From Bacteroidota bacterium (lineage in GTDB: Bacteria > Bacteroidota > Bacteroidia > Chitinophagales > Saprospiraceae): a DNA stretch of 64,000 bases. The position numbers and the translations under genes are program-made. The notes beneath the pieces are model-generated. The model worked only from the letters and a program-made list of their open reading frames with translations, was not told the origin of the DNA and did not search any database. Shown piece by piece: positions 1-13,851 of the stretch. Every line of letters starts with the position of its first letter. Positions within the stretch are counted from its first letter, which is position 1. Where the stretch lies: NCBI GenBank assembly GCA_029567325.1, contig JAKQLF010000115.1:1-64000 (forward strand). The letters run 5' to 3'.

Positions 1-65
1 TTCTTTTATTTGACATTCTTCACCTTTTTTGGGCGAAGGTCTCGAATCACTTTCCCTTTTTATCC

Positions 66-134
66 TGGTACACTTTGGATGAGATTTAGTGGTACACTTT
101 AGATGAGATTTGATGGTACACTTTGGATGAGATT
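66..134. repeat. three direct copies of a 22-bp motif, 24-bp period
   Basis: Three near-identical copies of tggtacactttggatgagat begin at 66, 90 and 114; the middle copy has one substitution (tttaga for tttgga). They lie directly in front of, and run into, the truncated reading frame that follows. Short iterated motifs containing gtacactt are typical of the ends of some insertion sequences (IS21-like elements carry multiple terminal repeats), so this may be the end of an element lying to the left of the window. That is inference; no transposase is visible here. Confidence 0.75.
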
Positions 135-546
135 ATGCAAAATGTATGAAGACATTGAAAACAATAAAGCTAAGCCATTTATTTTAAAATCAAAAACAAA
201 TTTAGAAAGAGCGAAGAGTTTTTTTAAACAAAAAGAATTTGCAGCATCGGCCAACCATTTAAGAAAAGCAACTGAGTTTTTTGTCCATGAATATGTACCA
301 ACAAGAAACCAATATGATCGTAATTTTAAACCACTTGATTTAAGTTCTCTTATTGGGAAATCACGAGCAGTAGCAAGAATGAACAGATTACCTGCATCAT
401 TAATACAAGACCTTGATTTAATGCGGACACATATTTTCAATCCAGGTTCACATTATGACGTTTATACACCAATTTTTCAAAATGATTTAAAAAGAGCTAT
501 CGAAACATTAGAACAAGTATCAACTTTAACAAATATAAACCTGTAG
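103..546 (+). CDS. hypothetical protein, probable C-terminal fragment of a larger (ATPase/HEPN-type) protein
   Basis: The frame is open for 147 codons, but its first eight codons are read from the 24-bp repeat array, so the native start is doubtful; in-frame ATGs at 127 and 142 are alternatives. The protein is helical and charged. Its ending (RTHIFNPGSH followed by a helix with AIETLEQ) resembles the helical C-terminal tail, with an NPxSH motif, seen in many uncharacterised AAA/SMC-like ATPases and HEPN-like proteins. No ATPase motif is present. I read it as the tail of a gene whose 5' part was removed when the repeat-bearing element arrived. Function is unknown, and it is probably not expressed as a native protein. 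Confidence 0.5.
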   Translation: MRFDGTLWMRLCKMYEDIENNKAKPFILKSKTNLERAKSFFKQKEFAASANHLRKATEFFVHEYVPTRNQYDRNFKPLDLSSLIGKSRAVARMNRLPASLIQDLDLMRTHIFNPGSHYDVYTPIFQNDLKRAIETLEQVSTLTNINL

Positions 547-850
547 AAAATGTACACCCTTAGCATCCAATTTCATGCTGCATAACCCCGCGCTACCTCC
601 CTTCTTTAGCAAAGAGTTTATCTGCCCTATCTAGCCATTCAAAACAACTGCCAAACCTCTGGACCAAAAAGAACCTCGCTATGATAACAGAAGCTACAAG
701 AAATTGAAGGTTTCGTGGATGAATGAAGCTTTGTGCTTCTTAACATCCTAAGTGGTGGGTAGTGTCTGATAGTTTTTGAAATCGAATACTTATTGCTGAT
801 TAACCAACGATATTTCTATCATATGTTTGACCTACCATTCTGCCCTCAAG
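547..850. other. intergenic, no recognisable feature
   Basis: About 300 bases between the truncated frame and the end of the minus-strand carboxylesterase. I see no credible reading frame, RNA gene or strong hairpin. Confidence 0.5.
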
Positions 851-2392
851 TTACTTCGCCCAATCTTTTCCTTCAGCCGTTCTTCTCCAAGCAAAGTATT
901 TATCCAATACCAGAAGTGCATCTTGGCTCGGTACTGGTCCTACAAATGGCTTTTGTTGGAAATACATTACTTGAGGTTTTTTATTGGTGAAATTTGGCCA
1001 ATTGGGTACACCCTTACCATTAGGATTTAGGTTTTTGGCAAAATTGGTCCAATAGGTACCCATGGCATCTGAAATTGCAAAGTCACTTGACGTGAGATCT
1101 GGTTTATTTTTATCTAAATTTTCAAAAACATAAGCAACTTCTTGACCGTGTGGTGAACCAGCCCCATATTTTGGAGAATCGGCCGCATAATCTGGATGTT
1201 GGTCAAAGTAATAGTAGTATACTTTTGACTTTCCTGTTTTCGCTTGCAAGGTCGCCCATACCCATGTTTGCCAGCCAAAAGCAGCGTCTCTTGCCAAATC
1301 TCTCGCAGTTTTTGGCACCGTTTCTTTTCCAACCGGATAGGCTTTGATCAAGTCATCAGCAAATTTGCCGTATCTTTTTTGTACACCGCTGATGTAGTCT
1401 TGAGGTGTTTTTGGCGGTGAAAAACTTGCACCTTCATCAGAATTATAACCCACCAAAATAGGAACGTCATTATATTTTTTTTGCTGATACAAAATGTGTT
1501 GGTCGTCAGGAATGACAAATCCATCCACAATAGGCCAGCCCCTTCCACCTGGCAATTTATCTGCCTCTACTTTTCTGAGATCGGCAATCGATGTAAAACC
1601 AGCTTGTTTCACATATGCCACGCCACTTTCCTCTGCATCTTTGAGTAACTTCATATTTTCACCTGGGTATGTGGTAACACGTGATGGGCCAAATGAACCT
1701 CCGCTCTGAGAAATCGCCCCATGAAACAAACCCTTTGCTTTTGGAGAAGCGCACAACATGCTCACCGCAATTCCACCAGCTGATTCGCCAAATATGATCA
1801 CTCGATTGGGGTCGCCGCCAAATTTATCGATGTTCTTTTTTACCCATTCCAAGCCAGCTATCATGTCCATTAAACCATAATTACCAGAAGCGTGGTTGGG
1901 ATTTTCGGCAGAAAGCTCGGGGTGCGCAAGAAATCCCAAAAGCCCTACCCGATAGGCTATGCTCACTAAAACAACGCCTTTTTTGGCCAATTGCTCACCG
2001 TTGTAAACAGTTTCTGAAGTTGCTCCTGCACCAAAACCACCTCCATAAATCCATACCAAAACAGGTACTTTCTCTTTGGCAGTTTTTGCTGGCGACCAAA
2101 TATTTAAATACAAACAATCTTCACTTTTACCTGATGGTGGCGTGCCTCCCTGCATCGGACCAGGCGCAAATTTATCCGCATTTTTGATACCAGTCCAATT
2201 GCTTGGAGCCTGAGGTGCTTTCCATCTCAAATCACCTACTGGAGGTGCTGCAAAAGGAACACCAAGGAAAACTTGCAATCCATCTTTTATGCTACCCTTC
2301 AGTTCCCCTTGTGCCACCTTCACAATCGGAGATTCTTGAGCTAAGATCAGATTACCAATAAACAACAGTAAAAACCATGTGAGCTTTTTCAT
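851..2392 (-). CDS. secreted type B carboxylesterase (COesterase family)
   Basis: A serine hydrolase of the alpha/beta-hydrolase fold that cleaves carboxylic esters. The start is the ATG at 2392, followed by a signal peptide (MKKLTWFLLLFIGNLILAQ); the longer TTG frame from 2413 adds nothing. Family hallmarks are visible: the EDCLYLNIW motif, the oxyanion GGGF, the nucleophile elbow GESAGG (Ser204), the acid in NSDEG (Glu320) and the His in GSPHG (His415). At 513 residues it is full length. It is the last gene of the minus-strand PUL, 121 bases after the GH2 gene, so it may remove acetyl groups from the incoming glycan (xyloglucan galactose is often acetylated). That substrate is inferred from position only. 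A second member lies at 54528-56129. Confidence 0.93.
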   Translation of the reverse strand: MKKLTWFLLLFIGNLILAQESPIVKVAQGELKGSIKDGLQVFLGVPFAAPPVGDLRWKAPQAPSNWTGIKNADKFAPGPMQGGTPPSGKSEDCLYLNIWSPAKTAKEKVPVLVWIYGGGFGAGATSETVYNGEQLAKKGVVLVSIAYRVGLLGFLAHPELSAENPNHASGNYGLMDMIAGLEWVKKNIDKFGGDPNRVIIFGESAGGIAVSMLCASPKAKGLFHGAISQSGGSFGPSRVTTYPGENMKLLKDAEESGVAYVKQAGFTSIADLRKVEADKLPGGRGWPIVDGFVIPDDQHILYQQKKYNDVPILVGYNSDEGASFSPPKTPQDYISGVQKRYGKFADDLIKAYPVGKETVPKTARDLARDAAFGWQTWVWATLQAKTGKSKVYYYYFDQHPDYAADSPKYGAGSPHGQEVAYVFENLDKNKPDLTSSDFAISDAMGTYWTNFAKNLNPNGKGVPNWPNFTNKKPQVMYFQQKPFVGPVPSQDALLVLDKYFAWRRTAEGKDWAK

Positions 2393-2513
2393 TCTATTTA
2401 AATTTCTTTTCAAAACTATGAGTTATTTTTAATTATACCAAAATGGATAAGAATACTTTGTTTTTTATTTGTTTGGTAAATATCGATTTTATTATTTTAT
2501 CAAATTATCAGGC

Positions 2514-6284
<3,771 letters not shown>

Positions 6285-6499
6285 TTACGTTTTTTGTTTT
6301 TGGAAAACTATATTTTTCTCAACGATAGCCTATATGCCATTGCCCTAAGCCCAATTTTACCAATAAGCCTGACCGTTAGTTTTTTCGAAGATTTCATTTG
6401 AGCTAAGCTCCAATTTCTCTCTTCTATTTCGATCAAATTTTCTAAACAAGAAATTCTGGTCAATCCATTTTCCGACTAGTATACACTTCAAATAATTAA

Positions 6500-9112
6500 T
6501 TATTTCAAGTCAACAATTTTTTTCTTTCCAGAATAATTAATCAACTTTTCATTGAAATTTTCGCTGGCAGCAATTCCTTTTTGTTCCGATACCAAAACAA
6601 TGCTGAACACTTTATTTTTTGATTGTTTGGCAAAAGAACCCAGCAATTTCCCGATCATCAATTGTTGTTTTTTATCATTCCATTGTAGCTCTATGGTGCT
6701 ATAATTGCCCTTTTCGTAATTGTAATTATCCCCTTCATCTTCGTACAAGGTAAAAGAGCCATCAGCACCCGGATAGATACGAATTTCTAAAGTATCCAAT
6801 GGCTTTTCTTTGGTGTATTGCATTACTCTACCCATTGGGATAATAGACCCTGCCTTTATCAACAGTGGCAACTTATCTTGGGGTGAAGGAAGTGATACTG
6901 TTTGCCCACCTTTGTATTTTTTGCCAGACCAGAAGTCAAACCACTCAACTTTTTCTGGAAGATAAACTTCCCAGTTTTGCACGCCCGCTTCAGTCACTGG
7001 AGCAACCAAAATCGATTTTCCAAACATGTACTGATAGGCTTGAGCAATGGCTTTGGAATCTTGGCCAAAGTCCATGATCAATGGCCTCATCATGGTTGAA
7101 TTTTCAGAAGAAGTTTGCCATGCTTCAGAATATATGTAAGGCATGAGCCTGTATCGTAGATTCATCATTTCGCGCATATTGTTTTCAACGATGCTTCCAT
7201 ATTTCCAAGGCTCGGTTTCTGTCTGATAACCATGCATTCTGAAAATCGGGTTGAAAGTTCCCCACTGAAACCAACGTGTAAGTATATCGTGATAGGCAAC
7301 ATCGTTGTATTGATCGTTGCGAGGCCTGAAAAATCCACCAATGTCGGTTGTCCAGTAAGGCATTCCAGTGAGGTTATAATTTAAACCAGCCACAATTTGA
7401 CGTTTATAAGTATCCCAATTCCAGCCAATATCTCCGGACCAATTGATGGTGCCATAACGTTGTTGTCCTGGGAAAGCAGATCGTGTGAGGATGGCCACCC
7501 TTTTGGAAGGATCTGTTTTTCGTTGTCCGTCATAAACAGCTTTGCTTACAAAAAGTGGATAGGTCAATCTGTAAAAATCACCGGGTCCAAAGAAGGTTGG
7601 TTTTCCAGCCAGCGCATCGTTTTCAGGTTCTGTTGCGTCCATCCACCAAGAATCAACGCCAAGCGTAAACAGGTTGTCATTCAATGCTGTCCAGTGAGTT
7701 TTTTGGGTTTCTGGGTTGTAAATATCAATCCAAGGGCTATCCTGAATGTACAAATTTTTATCCATGTAGGGTTTTGCAACATCTGATTTTTTGTCGAGGT
7801 TTTCCCATACAGAAATCGAGAAGTGCGCATTTAAATCGTGGATTTTTTTGATGAATTTTTCGGGTTCTGGATAATTGGTTTCATCAAATTTTGGAACACC
7901 CCAACCATATTTTCCCCAATATTGCCAATCTTGTACAATGACGTCTACTGGCAATTTCCGTTTTCTAAACTCCTCTACAGTTGACACCAAATGATCTCCA
8001 GATGTATATCGTTCTCTACATTGCCAAAAGCCAAAAGCCCATTCTGGAAGCATTGGTACTTCACCCGTAAGTTTGCGATAATCCGCTATGATTTCATCGG
8101 CTTCTTGTCCAGAAAATATGACATAATCCATTGATTTGGCATGTGGGGATCTGAAGGTCGTAACATCATTTGTTTTTCTCCAGGCAAGTGTCGGCACATT
8201 GGTCGCTTTACCTACTATTTGTACCGTGTGATTACCCGCTTTTAAGTTTATCAAAGTACTAGCGGCAGGAGGCAACCATTGGTTGGTTTGATCAATATAA
8301 GCTACATCGTCAATAACCAATAAGTGTTTGCTTTCCATATTCTGGTAATCCAGCATGAAATCATACACTCCATCTGCGGGAATGGAGAAACTACCTTTGT
8401 ACAAGGATTGCCTCTGTGAAACTTTTTGCGTACCTGAAGTGGTGGTTACTTCCACCATATTATTTTCGCCCGCGGCCATTTCCTTCTTCACGAGATTGAC
8501 AGCGTTATCTGCTGGATTGAAATGAGTAATGCCGTATTGATTCCATAAAATACCAAATCCTCTGCTTGAATACAAAAACGGAATGGCTATTTGAGAATTG
8601 ACTTGTATCAGCTTTCTAGAAATATTGCGCAGGTTATAATGCCCGTCCTGAAACTGACCAAGTCCAAAAAGAAATTCTTCATTTGGAGAATCAAAACTTT
8701 GCTCGGCTATGAAACAGTCCTCATTTTGAACTGTATTTGCTTCGAGTTTCTTTGATCCCGCAATTTCCGTCAAAAAAACTTTGCCATCAGCATGTGCATA
8801 CGACAACACATTGTCCGTTTTGTTGTATGAAACCATCAATTCAGATGTAGTAAGCTTGAGCAAATTGCCTTGATCTGTTACCTTAAATTTTGGTGTTGGA
8901 AGTTTATTCATGAAAACAAAGTCTCGATCTTCCTTTTTCCCAGCTTTTTCCCATTGCACCCTTACCGATTTCTTGGTCAATGGGGCCAAGTTTAAATTAC
9001 CCTCCGAAAGATGAATTACCAACTTCCCAGATTTTAATTCATGACTTTTATATGTTTGACCATAGGCCAAAGATTGCAAACACAACAATGCAATTAAAAT
9101 TATAAACCTCAT
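6500..9112 (-). CDS. GH31 alpha-xylosidase-like glycosidase with PA14-like insert
   Basis: A retaining alpha-glycosidase of family GH31, 870 residues with signal peptide (MRFIILIALLCLQSLAYGQ). A PA14-like beta domain (about 225-315) sits between the N-terminal beta-sandwich and the barrel, as in xyloglucan-active alpha-xylosidases such as Cellvibrio Xyl31A. The nucleophile is Asp492 in WWMDATEPE and the acid/base is Asp561 in WSGDIGW. The remaining barrel motifs (PYWTTDIGGF, RWFQWGTFNPIFRMHG) are intact. With GH95, GH2 and GH3 neighbours the best substrate is Xyl-alpha-1,6-Glc at the non-reducing end of xyloglucan oligosaccharides; alpha-glucosidase activity cannot be excluded from sequence. 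It lies 19 bases after the end of GH97, in the same operon. Confidence 0.94.
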   Translation of the reverse strand: MRFIILIALLCLQSLAYGQTYKSHELKSGKLVIHLSEGNLNLAPLTKKSVRVQWEKAGKKEDRDFVFMNKLPTPKFKVTDQGNLLKLTTSELMVSYNKTDNVLSYAHADGKVFLTEIAGSKKLEANTVQNEDCFIAEQSFDSPNEEFLFGLGQFQDGHYNLRNISRKLIQVNSQIAIPFLYSSRGFGILWNQYGITHFNPADNAVNLVKKEMAAGENNMVEVTTTSGTQKVSQRQSLYKGSFSIPADGVYDFMLDYQNMESKHLLVIDDVAYIDQTNQWLPPAASTLINLKAGNHTVQIVGKATNVPTLAWRKTNDVTTFRSPHAKSMDYVIFSGQEADEIIADYRKLTGEVPMLPEWAFGFWQCRERYTSGDHLVSTVEEFRKRKLPVDVIVQDWQYWGKYGWGVPKFDETNYPEPEKFIKKIHDLNAHFSISVWENLDKKSDVAKPYMDKNLYIQDSPWIDIYNPETQKTHWTALNDNLFTLGVDSWWMDATEPENDALAGKPTFFGPGDFYRLTYPLFVSKAVYDGQRKTDPSKRVAILTRSAFPGQQRYGTINWSGDIGWNWDTYKRQIVAGLNYNLTGMPYWTTDIGGFFRPRNDQYNDVAYHDILTRWFQWGTFNPIFRMHGYQTETEPWKYGSIVENNMREMMNLRYRLMPYIYSEAWQTSSENSTMMRPLIMDFGQDSKAIAQAYQYMFGKSILVAPVTEAGVQNWEVYLPEKVEWFDFWSGKKYKGGQTVSLPSPQDKLPLLIKAGSIIPMGRVMQYTKEKPLDTLEIRIYPGADGSFTLYEDEGDNYNYEKGNYSTIELQWNDKKQQLMIGKLLGSFAKQSKNKVFSIVLVSEQKGIAASENFNEKLINYSGKKKIVDLK

Positions 9113-9131
9113 TTCTTTTATTTATAATGTA

Positions 9132-11091
9132 TCAATTAATAGGTGATAACCTGGCAGCAAATCCACCCCTTCTCAAAGAGTTGACAGTTATGTTACTTGT
9201 GCTATCCACAATGGCATACTCGATTTCCAATTCCTGGTCATAACTGCCATCTTTAATTAAAGTCAATTTGAATTTAGTATTGGGAGGTAAAAAATCAAAC
9301 TTCAACGCTTTCCTTTGTCCCCATCTGGTATTACAAATACTTCCCAAATACCAATCGTTGCCTTTTCTTCTCGCCATCAATACTTCCCTACCTGGATATC
9401 CATCTAATAATTTGGTTTCATCCCACGCATTAGGCAATTCACTCAGAAATAACTTTGCTGCAAATGGGAGTTGCCGATATCCTTCTGGTCTATCTGCCAA
9501 GTGTTGCAAACCAGATTCAAAAACTACACCCAATGCCAATTCATGACCAAAAGAAGTGATGTGCGCAAATTGAGAATTAGTAAATGTGACCGGAGTATAA
9601 TCCATAGAACCAATAACATTTCTGGTAAAAGGCAATATGGTATTGTGTTCTGGTGCAATGGCGGTAAATGTTGGCACATTATTGTACCATTCAGCCCCGC
9701 GAACACCTTCATATGTCATCAAGTTTGGATAAGTTCTAGCCCATCCCCTTGGAACCAAACATCCGTGAAAATAGACCATCATTTCAAAAGCTGCAGCATC
9801 TTCCAAAATATCCAAATAGTATTGAATCATGTGTTGCTTTTCACTTTCAAAAAAATCAACTTTTACACCAACAAATCCCATTTTTTTGAGTTTTGCAAAT
9901 TCTTCCAACCTATTTTCATGCGTCAACATTCTATCTTTCGGAGTAGAGGTAACTGGTGTGTGATCGCCACCTGAATTATACCAAATCAGCGGTTTAACAC
10001 CAATAGACTGGATGTACTTTGCTGCGTCTTCAACATTGCCACCATTGGACATGCCATCCCATTCCCAGTCCAATAGGGTGTAAGGCCAATTCATTTCCGC
10101 GGCCAAATCAGCAAACTTTTTTACAATTTGAAAATCCTTCGTTCCGTGGTTGCTTGACCAATAATTCCATGAAACCAATCCAGGTTTGATCCATTCAGTG
10201 TTTTTTATTTTGGAAGGGGTAGAGACGTCATCAACCAAGGTAGAAGCTACAATATCTGGCAAACCACCGATGATGATTACTCGCCAAGGTGACTTCCAGG
10301 GCAATTGTATGGTCGGCTTTGATTCTCCAAATCCTCTAGCATCCTTTGGATTGTGGAAGGTAAGTTTTCATACTATCCGCAACATTACTGAGTTTGGTAC
10401 CGCAGTAATTTCTATCCAAATCTGCTTCATGAATTAAAAACCAACAAGTGGTATCTTGGGTGTGAAAAAGGGCAGGATAACCCCATTCTCCACTTTCTAG
10501 TTTACCAGGTGCAATGGTGGAATATGTGCCTTCATTTGCTGGATTCCAAGGCTCCATCCACCTTTTGGTAACATTTGGAATTTCATAACTGGTATATTCC
10601 TCATTCATAATTAAGGAAGATCCTGTTTGCGGGAATTCATATCTAAAAGTAACTCCATCATTGTAAGCCCTGATGTGCAGATTTAATTTTGTCTTTTGGT
10701 CATTTTCAAATTGCGCTATTATTTCATTGGCCTCATTGGTGCATTTCGATTTTTTCCCAAATGGCACATCGTATTGCTCCATGATTTTTTTAGCTGGATC
10801 AAACTTTAATAATCTCAGATTTGAGGCAAATTCTTGGTCACTTCTAGAAAGTCCGAGGTCTATTTTGGTAATTGATTTTTCTTCTTTTCCATCCAATTTT
10901 TGTGAAACCTCCAAATACCAAGCATCCAATTTTTGGTTTTGTTTATTTTTTAAGGCGACAACTACTTTTTTATTGGGTGATTCCAAGCGGACCGTTTGTG
11001 ATTGAAGGAATGTAGCATTACCGCCCACAAAAACCATTAATACAATAAACACTTGTATGTATTGGCGGGCATTCTTAAATACATTTGACAT
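9132..11091 (-). pseudogene. GH97 family alpha-glycosidase, interrupted by a frameshift
   Basis: Two adjacent minus-strand frames (N-terminal part ending at 10336, C-terminal part ending at 9132) join into one GH97 protein of about 653 residues. The N-terminal frame runs to KTYLPQSK and then a stop; the other frame continues DARGFGESKPTIQLPWKSPWRV, the normal family sequence. The break is one extra base in the aaagg run near 10343-10347. The downstream frame has no ATG, supporting one broken gene. The signal peptide follows the ATG at 11091. The C-terminal part has KVDFFES, with Asp at about residue 411, matching the position of the nucleophile in retaining GH97 alpha-galactosidases. It could be a sequencing error or a true mutation. 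Its fit to xyloglucan is unclear. Confidence 0.88.
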
Positions 11092-11191
11092 ATTTTCTGT
11101 TTTATTTTTAAAAATCAATGACAGGCATCATTTTCTACATGAATGCCATTTTTCTGCACACCAATAGCAACTCTCAACAGTAAGTTCTTGA

Positions 11192-13840
11192 TTATAAGAT
11201 GGTGATGATTTGTTTGATCAAATCTTCCTGTTTTGAACTATTCCCATACAGCACTTCATAACTCCCAGCTTTTACAGTCATCTTATAACTTTCCTCGTCA
11301 TAAGTTTCAAAAGACTCCATTGGCAACCCAATTTTTGCGACCTGCGTTTCTCCCTTTTTAACACTAACTCTTTGATATCCCTTGAGTGATTTGATGGGCC
11401 CTTTGGTATCGTCCGTTTTCCTGACATATACTTGAATGATTTCAGTTCCATCCATTTTACCTGTATTTGAAATTGGTATTTCTATTTCCAGATTTTGATT
11501 TTTTGACAATGTTTGTGCAGAAAACTTAGCTGGTGAAATCTTATATTGGGTATAACTCAAGCCAAAACCAAATTCAAATAAGGGCTTATCTGTCAAATAT
11601 CTATAAGTTCTGTTGGTCATACTGTAATCTTCAAAATCTCTCAATTGTGTGGTGTCCTTATAAAATGTAATGGGCAATTTTCCAGATGGATTGTAATCAC
11701 CAAACAAAACATCGGCAACGGCTTGGCCTCCAGATTCTCCACCATACCACGCTTGCAAAATGGCGTCGCAACTTTCAGTTTCTGGCACCAGACCAATGGC
11801 AGAACCCGAATTATTGACAAAAATCACTTTCTTTCCTGCAGCTTTGAGTGCTTTGAGGCAGTTGCGCTGTACTTCAGGAAGTTGGATGTCCGTGCGATCT
11901 CCTCCTTTAAATCCAGGAAAATTTACGGGCATTTCTTCTCCTTCTAAGAGTGTCGAAAGACCTCCCACAAAAATTACCGTTTCCGCATCTTTTATTTTTT
12001 GAATGAGATTTCCAAAATCAATATCCACTTCTTTGCCAAAATCAAATTCCAAGTTTGCTTCCCAATTATTGAGCTGTTCATACCTCATTTCGATTTTATA
12101 CGTTTTCCCGGCTACAACAGAAAAAGGAACTCGAGAAGGCAAAGTTCTCCAGTTACTATATCTGGCGATGGATTTGCCATCAACAAACAATTCAAAATAT
12201 CCTGTTGCACCGCATTTAAAAACAATTTCTTCAGTAGCTGAGGCAGTAAATGTGGCTTCGTATAGGGCAGAAAATCCGAGTAGTTGAACGCCGGATGCAA
12301 ACTCATGCTGACCAGCTGTAGTCAATTTCATAGGATTGGTAATATATTCGGAAATTACTGGTGTTCCTATTCTTTTGGGATTGTTCCAATAAGTCGCTTT
12401 AAAACCCTTTTTGTTTTCGAAAGATGCAAGGCCAAAATAACTTTCTGTCACCTTGTTTTCAACCAGGTCACACGCTTTATCATATATGATACTTTTTTCT
12501 GCAACCTTGGTTTTAATACCATCCAAAATGCTGATAGTCCTGACTGGAGTACCGTTGTAATTGCCCCACAACATGGGTTTATTATCAGCATTTGGGCCTA
12601 TAATTGCAATCTTTTTTTGCTTTTTCATCAAGGGCAAAACATTGTTTTTATTCTGCAAAAGGGTCATAGATTTTTGAGCCATTTCCAGTGCTAATTTCCG
12701 GTGTGCATCATTATTCATAATAGAAAATGGAATATTTGCCCATGGGACCAATTTATCGTCATCAAATTCACCCAAATCCATGCGCTGAGTGAGCAATAAT
12801 GAAACACGCTGATCTACCAAAGATGCTGGTATCAGTCCTCGGGAAACGGCTTCTGGGATATTTTTGTAGGCATATCCCTCCCAAACGCATTCCAAATCTG
12901 TTCCAGCAAGTACTCCTTTGGCAGCAGCGTGTACTGGATCTGAGGATACTTTGTGGCTGGTGTAAAAATCAGTAATGGCTCCACAGTCAGAGACCACGAC
13001 GTGTTTAAACTTCCATTCATCTCTCAAGATCGTATTCAACAATCTGTCACTTGCGCAGCAAGGCTCATCGTCCAATCTTTGGTAGGCACACATGACTTGT
13101 CTCACATCTGCCTCCATTACCAAAGATTTGAACGCGGGAAGGTAGGTTTCCCAAATATCACGATTACTTACTTTATTAAGATTCAATCGGTGTCTGCTCC
13201 ATTCAGGTCCAGAGTGAACTGCATAATGTTTGGCGCAAGCCAGCAATTTTCTATATTTTGTATCTTTTAGACCTTGCAAGCCATTGACAACAGAGACACC
13301 CATTCTACTCGTGAGGTATGGATCTTCGCCATAGGTTTCTTGACCTCGTCCCCATCTGGGATCTCTAAAAATATTGACATTGGGCGTCCAAACCGACAAA
13401 CTCAAAAACCTTCTATTTTCTTTACCATTTCTGATTCCTTCGTGGTATTTGGCCCGCACTTCATCAGAAGTAGCATCAAATATTTTATAAACCAATTGAT
13501 CATCAAAAGACGCAGCCATTCCTATTGGCTCGGGGAAAACAGTAACACTATCATTGTTCGCCAGTCCATGCAAAGCTTCGCTCCACCAATTGAATTTTCC
13601 AATTCCCAATCTTGGAATTGCCGGGGATTGGTCAAACATGAGAGAAGCCTTTTCTTCCATGGTCAATTTTGAAACAAGGTCTTTTACCCTTTCTTCAGTA
13701 CTGAGATTTGGATTTCTAAATGCTTCTTGGCCAATCATGGACCATGTCAATAACATGCACAGAACAAAAGCTTTTTGCTTCTGATAATTATGCAATTGAT
13801 TCATCCATTTTAGACTGATTAGATAGCAGGCTGTTTTCAT
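11192..13840 (-). CDS. GH3 beta-glucosidase/beta-xylosidase with PA14 domain
   Basis: An exo-acting GH3 enzyme of 882 residues. Order: signal peptide, TIM barrel (about 45-355), alpha/beta sandwich (395-475), PA14 domain inserted in that sandwich (about 477-602), sandwich remainder (605-720), fibronectin III-like domain (to about 875). The nucleophile is Asp285 in VVSDCGA. The KHYAVHSGPE motif followed by RH is typical of the xylosidase/glucosidase branch. The ATG at 13840 is 11 bases after the GH95 stop; a second in-frame ATG at 13804 gives a more usual signal peptide. The PA14 domain in this position shapes the substrate pocket in characterised relatives. In this locus it probably releases glucose from the xyloglucan backbone once xylose is removed. 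Beta-xylosidase is the alternative. Confidence 0.93.
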   Translation of the reverse strand: MKTACYLISLKWMNQLHNYQKQKAFVLCMLLTWSMIGQEAFRNPNLSTEERVKDLVSKLTMEEKASLMFDQSPAIPRLGIGKFNWWSEALHGLANNDSVTVFPEPIGMAASFDDQLVYKIFDATSDEVRAKYHEGIRNGKENRRFLSLSVWTPNVNIFRDPRWGRGQETYGEDPYLTSRMGVSVVNGLQGLKDTKYRKLLACAKHYAVHSGPEWSRHRLNLNKVSNRDIWETYLPAFKSLVMEADVRQVMCAYQRLDDEPCCASDRLLNTILRDEWKFKHVVVSDCGAITDFYTSHKVSSDPVHAAAKGVLAGTDLECVWEGYAYKNIPEAVSRGLIPASLVDQRVSLLLTQRMDLGEFDDDKLVPWANIPFSIMNNDAHRKLALEMAQKSMTLLQNKNNVLPLMKKQKKIAIIGPNADNKPMLWGNYNGTPVRTISILDGIKTKVAEKSIIYDKACDLVENKVTESYFGLASFENKKGFKATYWNNPKRIGTPVISEYITNPMKLTTAGQHEFASGVQLLGFSALYEATFTASATEEIVFKCGATGYFELFVDGKSIARYSNWRTLPSRVPFSVVAGKTYKIEMRYEQLNNWEANLEFDFGKEVDIDFGNLIQKIKDAETVIFVGGLSTLLEGEEMPVNFPGFKGGDRTDIQLPEVQRNCLKALKAAGKKVIFVNNSGSAIGLVPETESCDAILQAWYGGESGGQAVADVLFGDYNPSGKLPITFYKDTTQLRDFEDYSMTNRTYRYLTDKPLFEFGFGLSYTQYKISPAKFSAQTLSKNQNLEIEIPISNTGKMDGTEIIQVYVRKTDDTKGPIKSLKGYQRVSVKKGETQVAKIGLPMESFETYDEESYKMTVKAGSYEVLYGNSSKQEDLIKQIITIL

Positions 13841-13851
13841 TTTATGGTCAT

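Noticed and set aside
9471-9974. 167-residue plus-strand open frame opposite GH97
   Set aside because: It overlaps a strongly conserved glycosidase on the other strand and shows no protein features; it is a shadow frame.
9132-11118. Two separate GH97 genes
   Set aside because: The downstream frame lacks an ATG and both parts join exactly into one family-length protein, so a frameshift is more likely.
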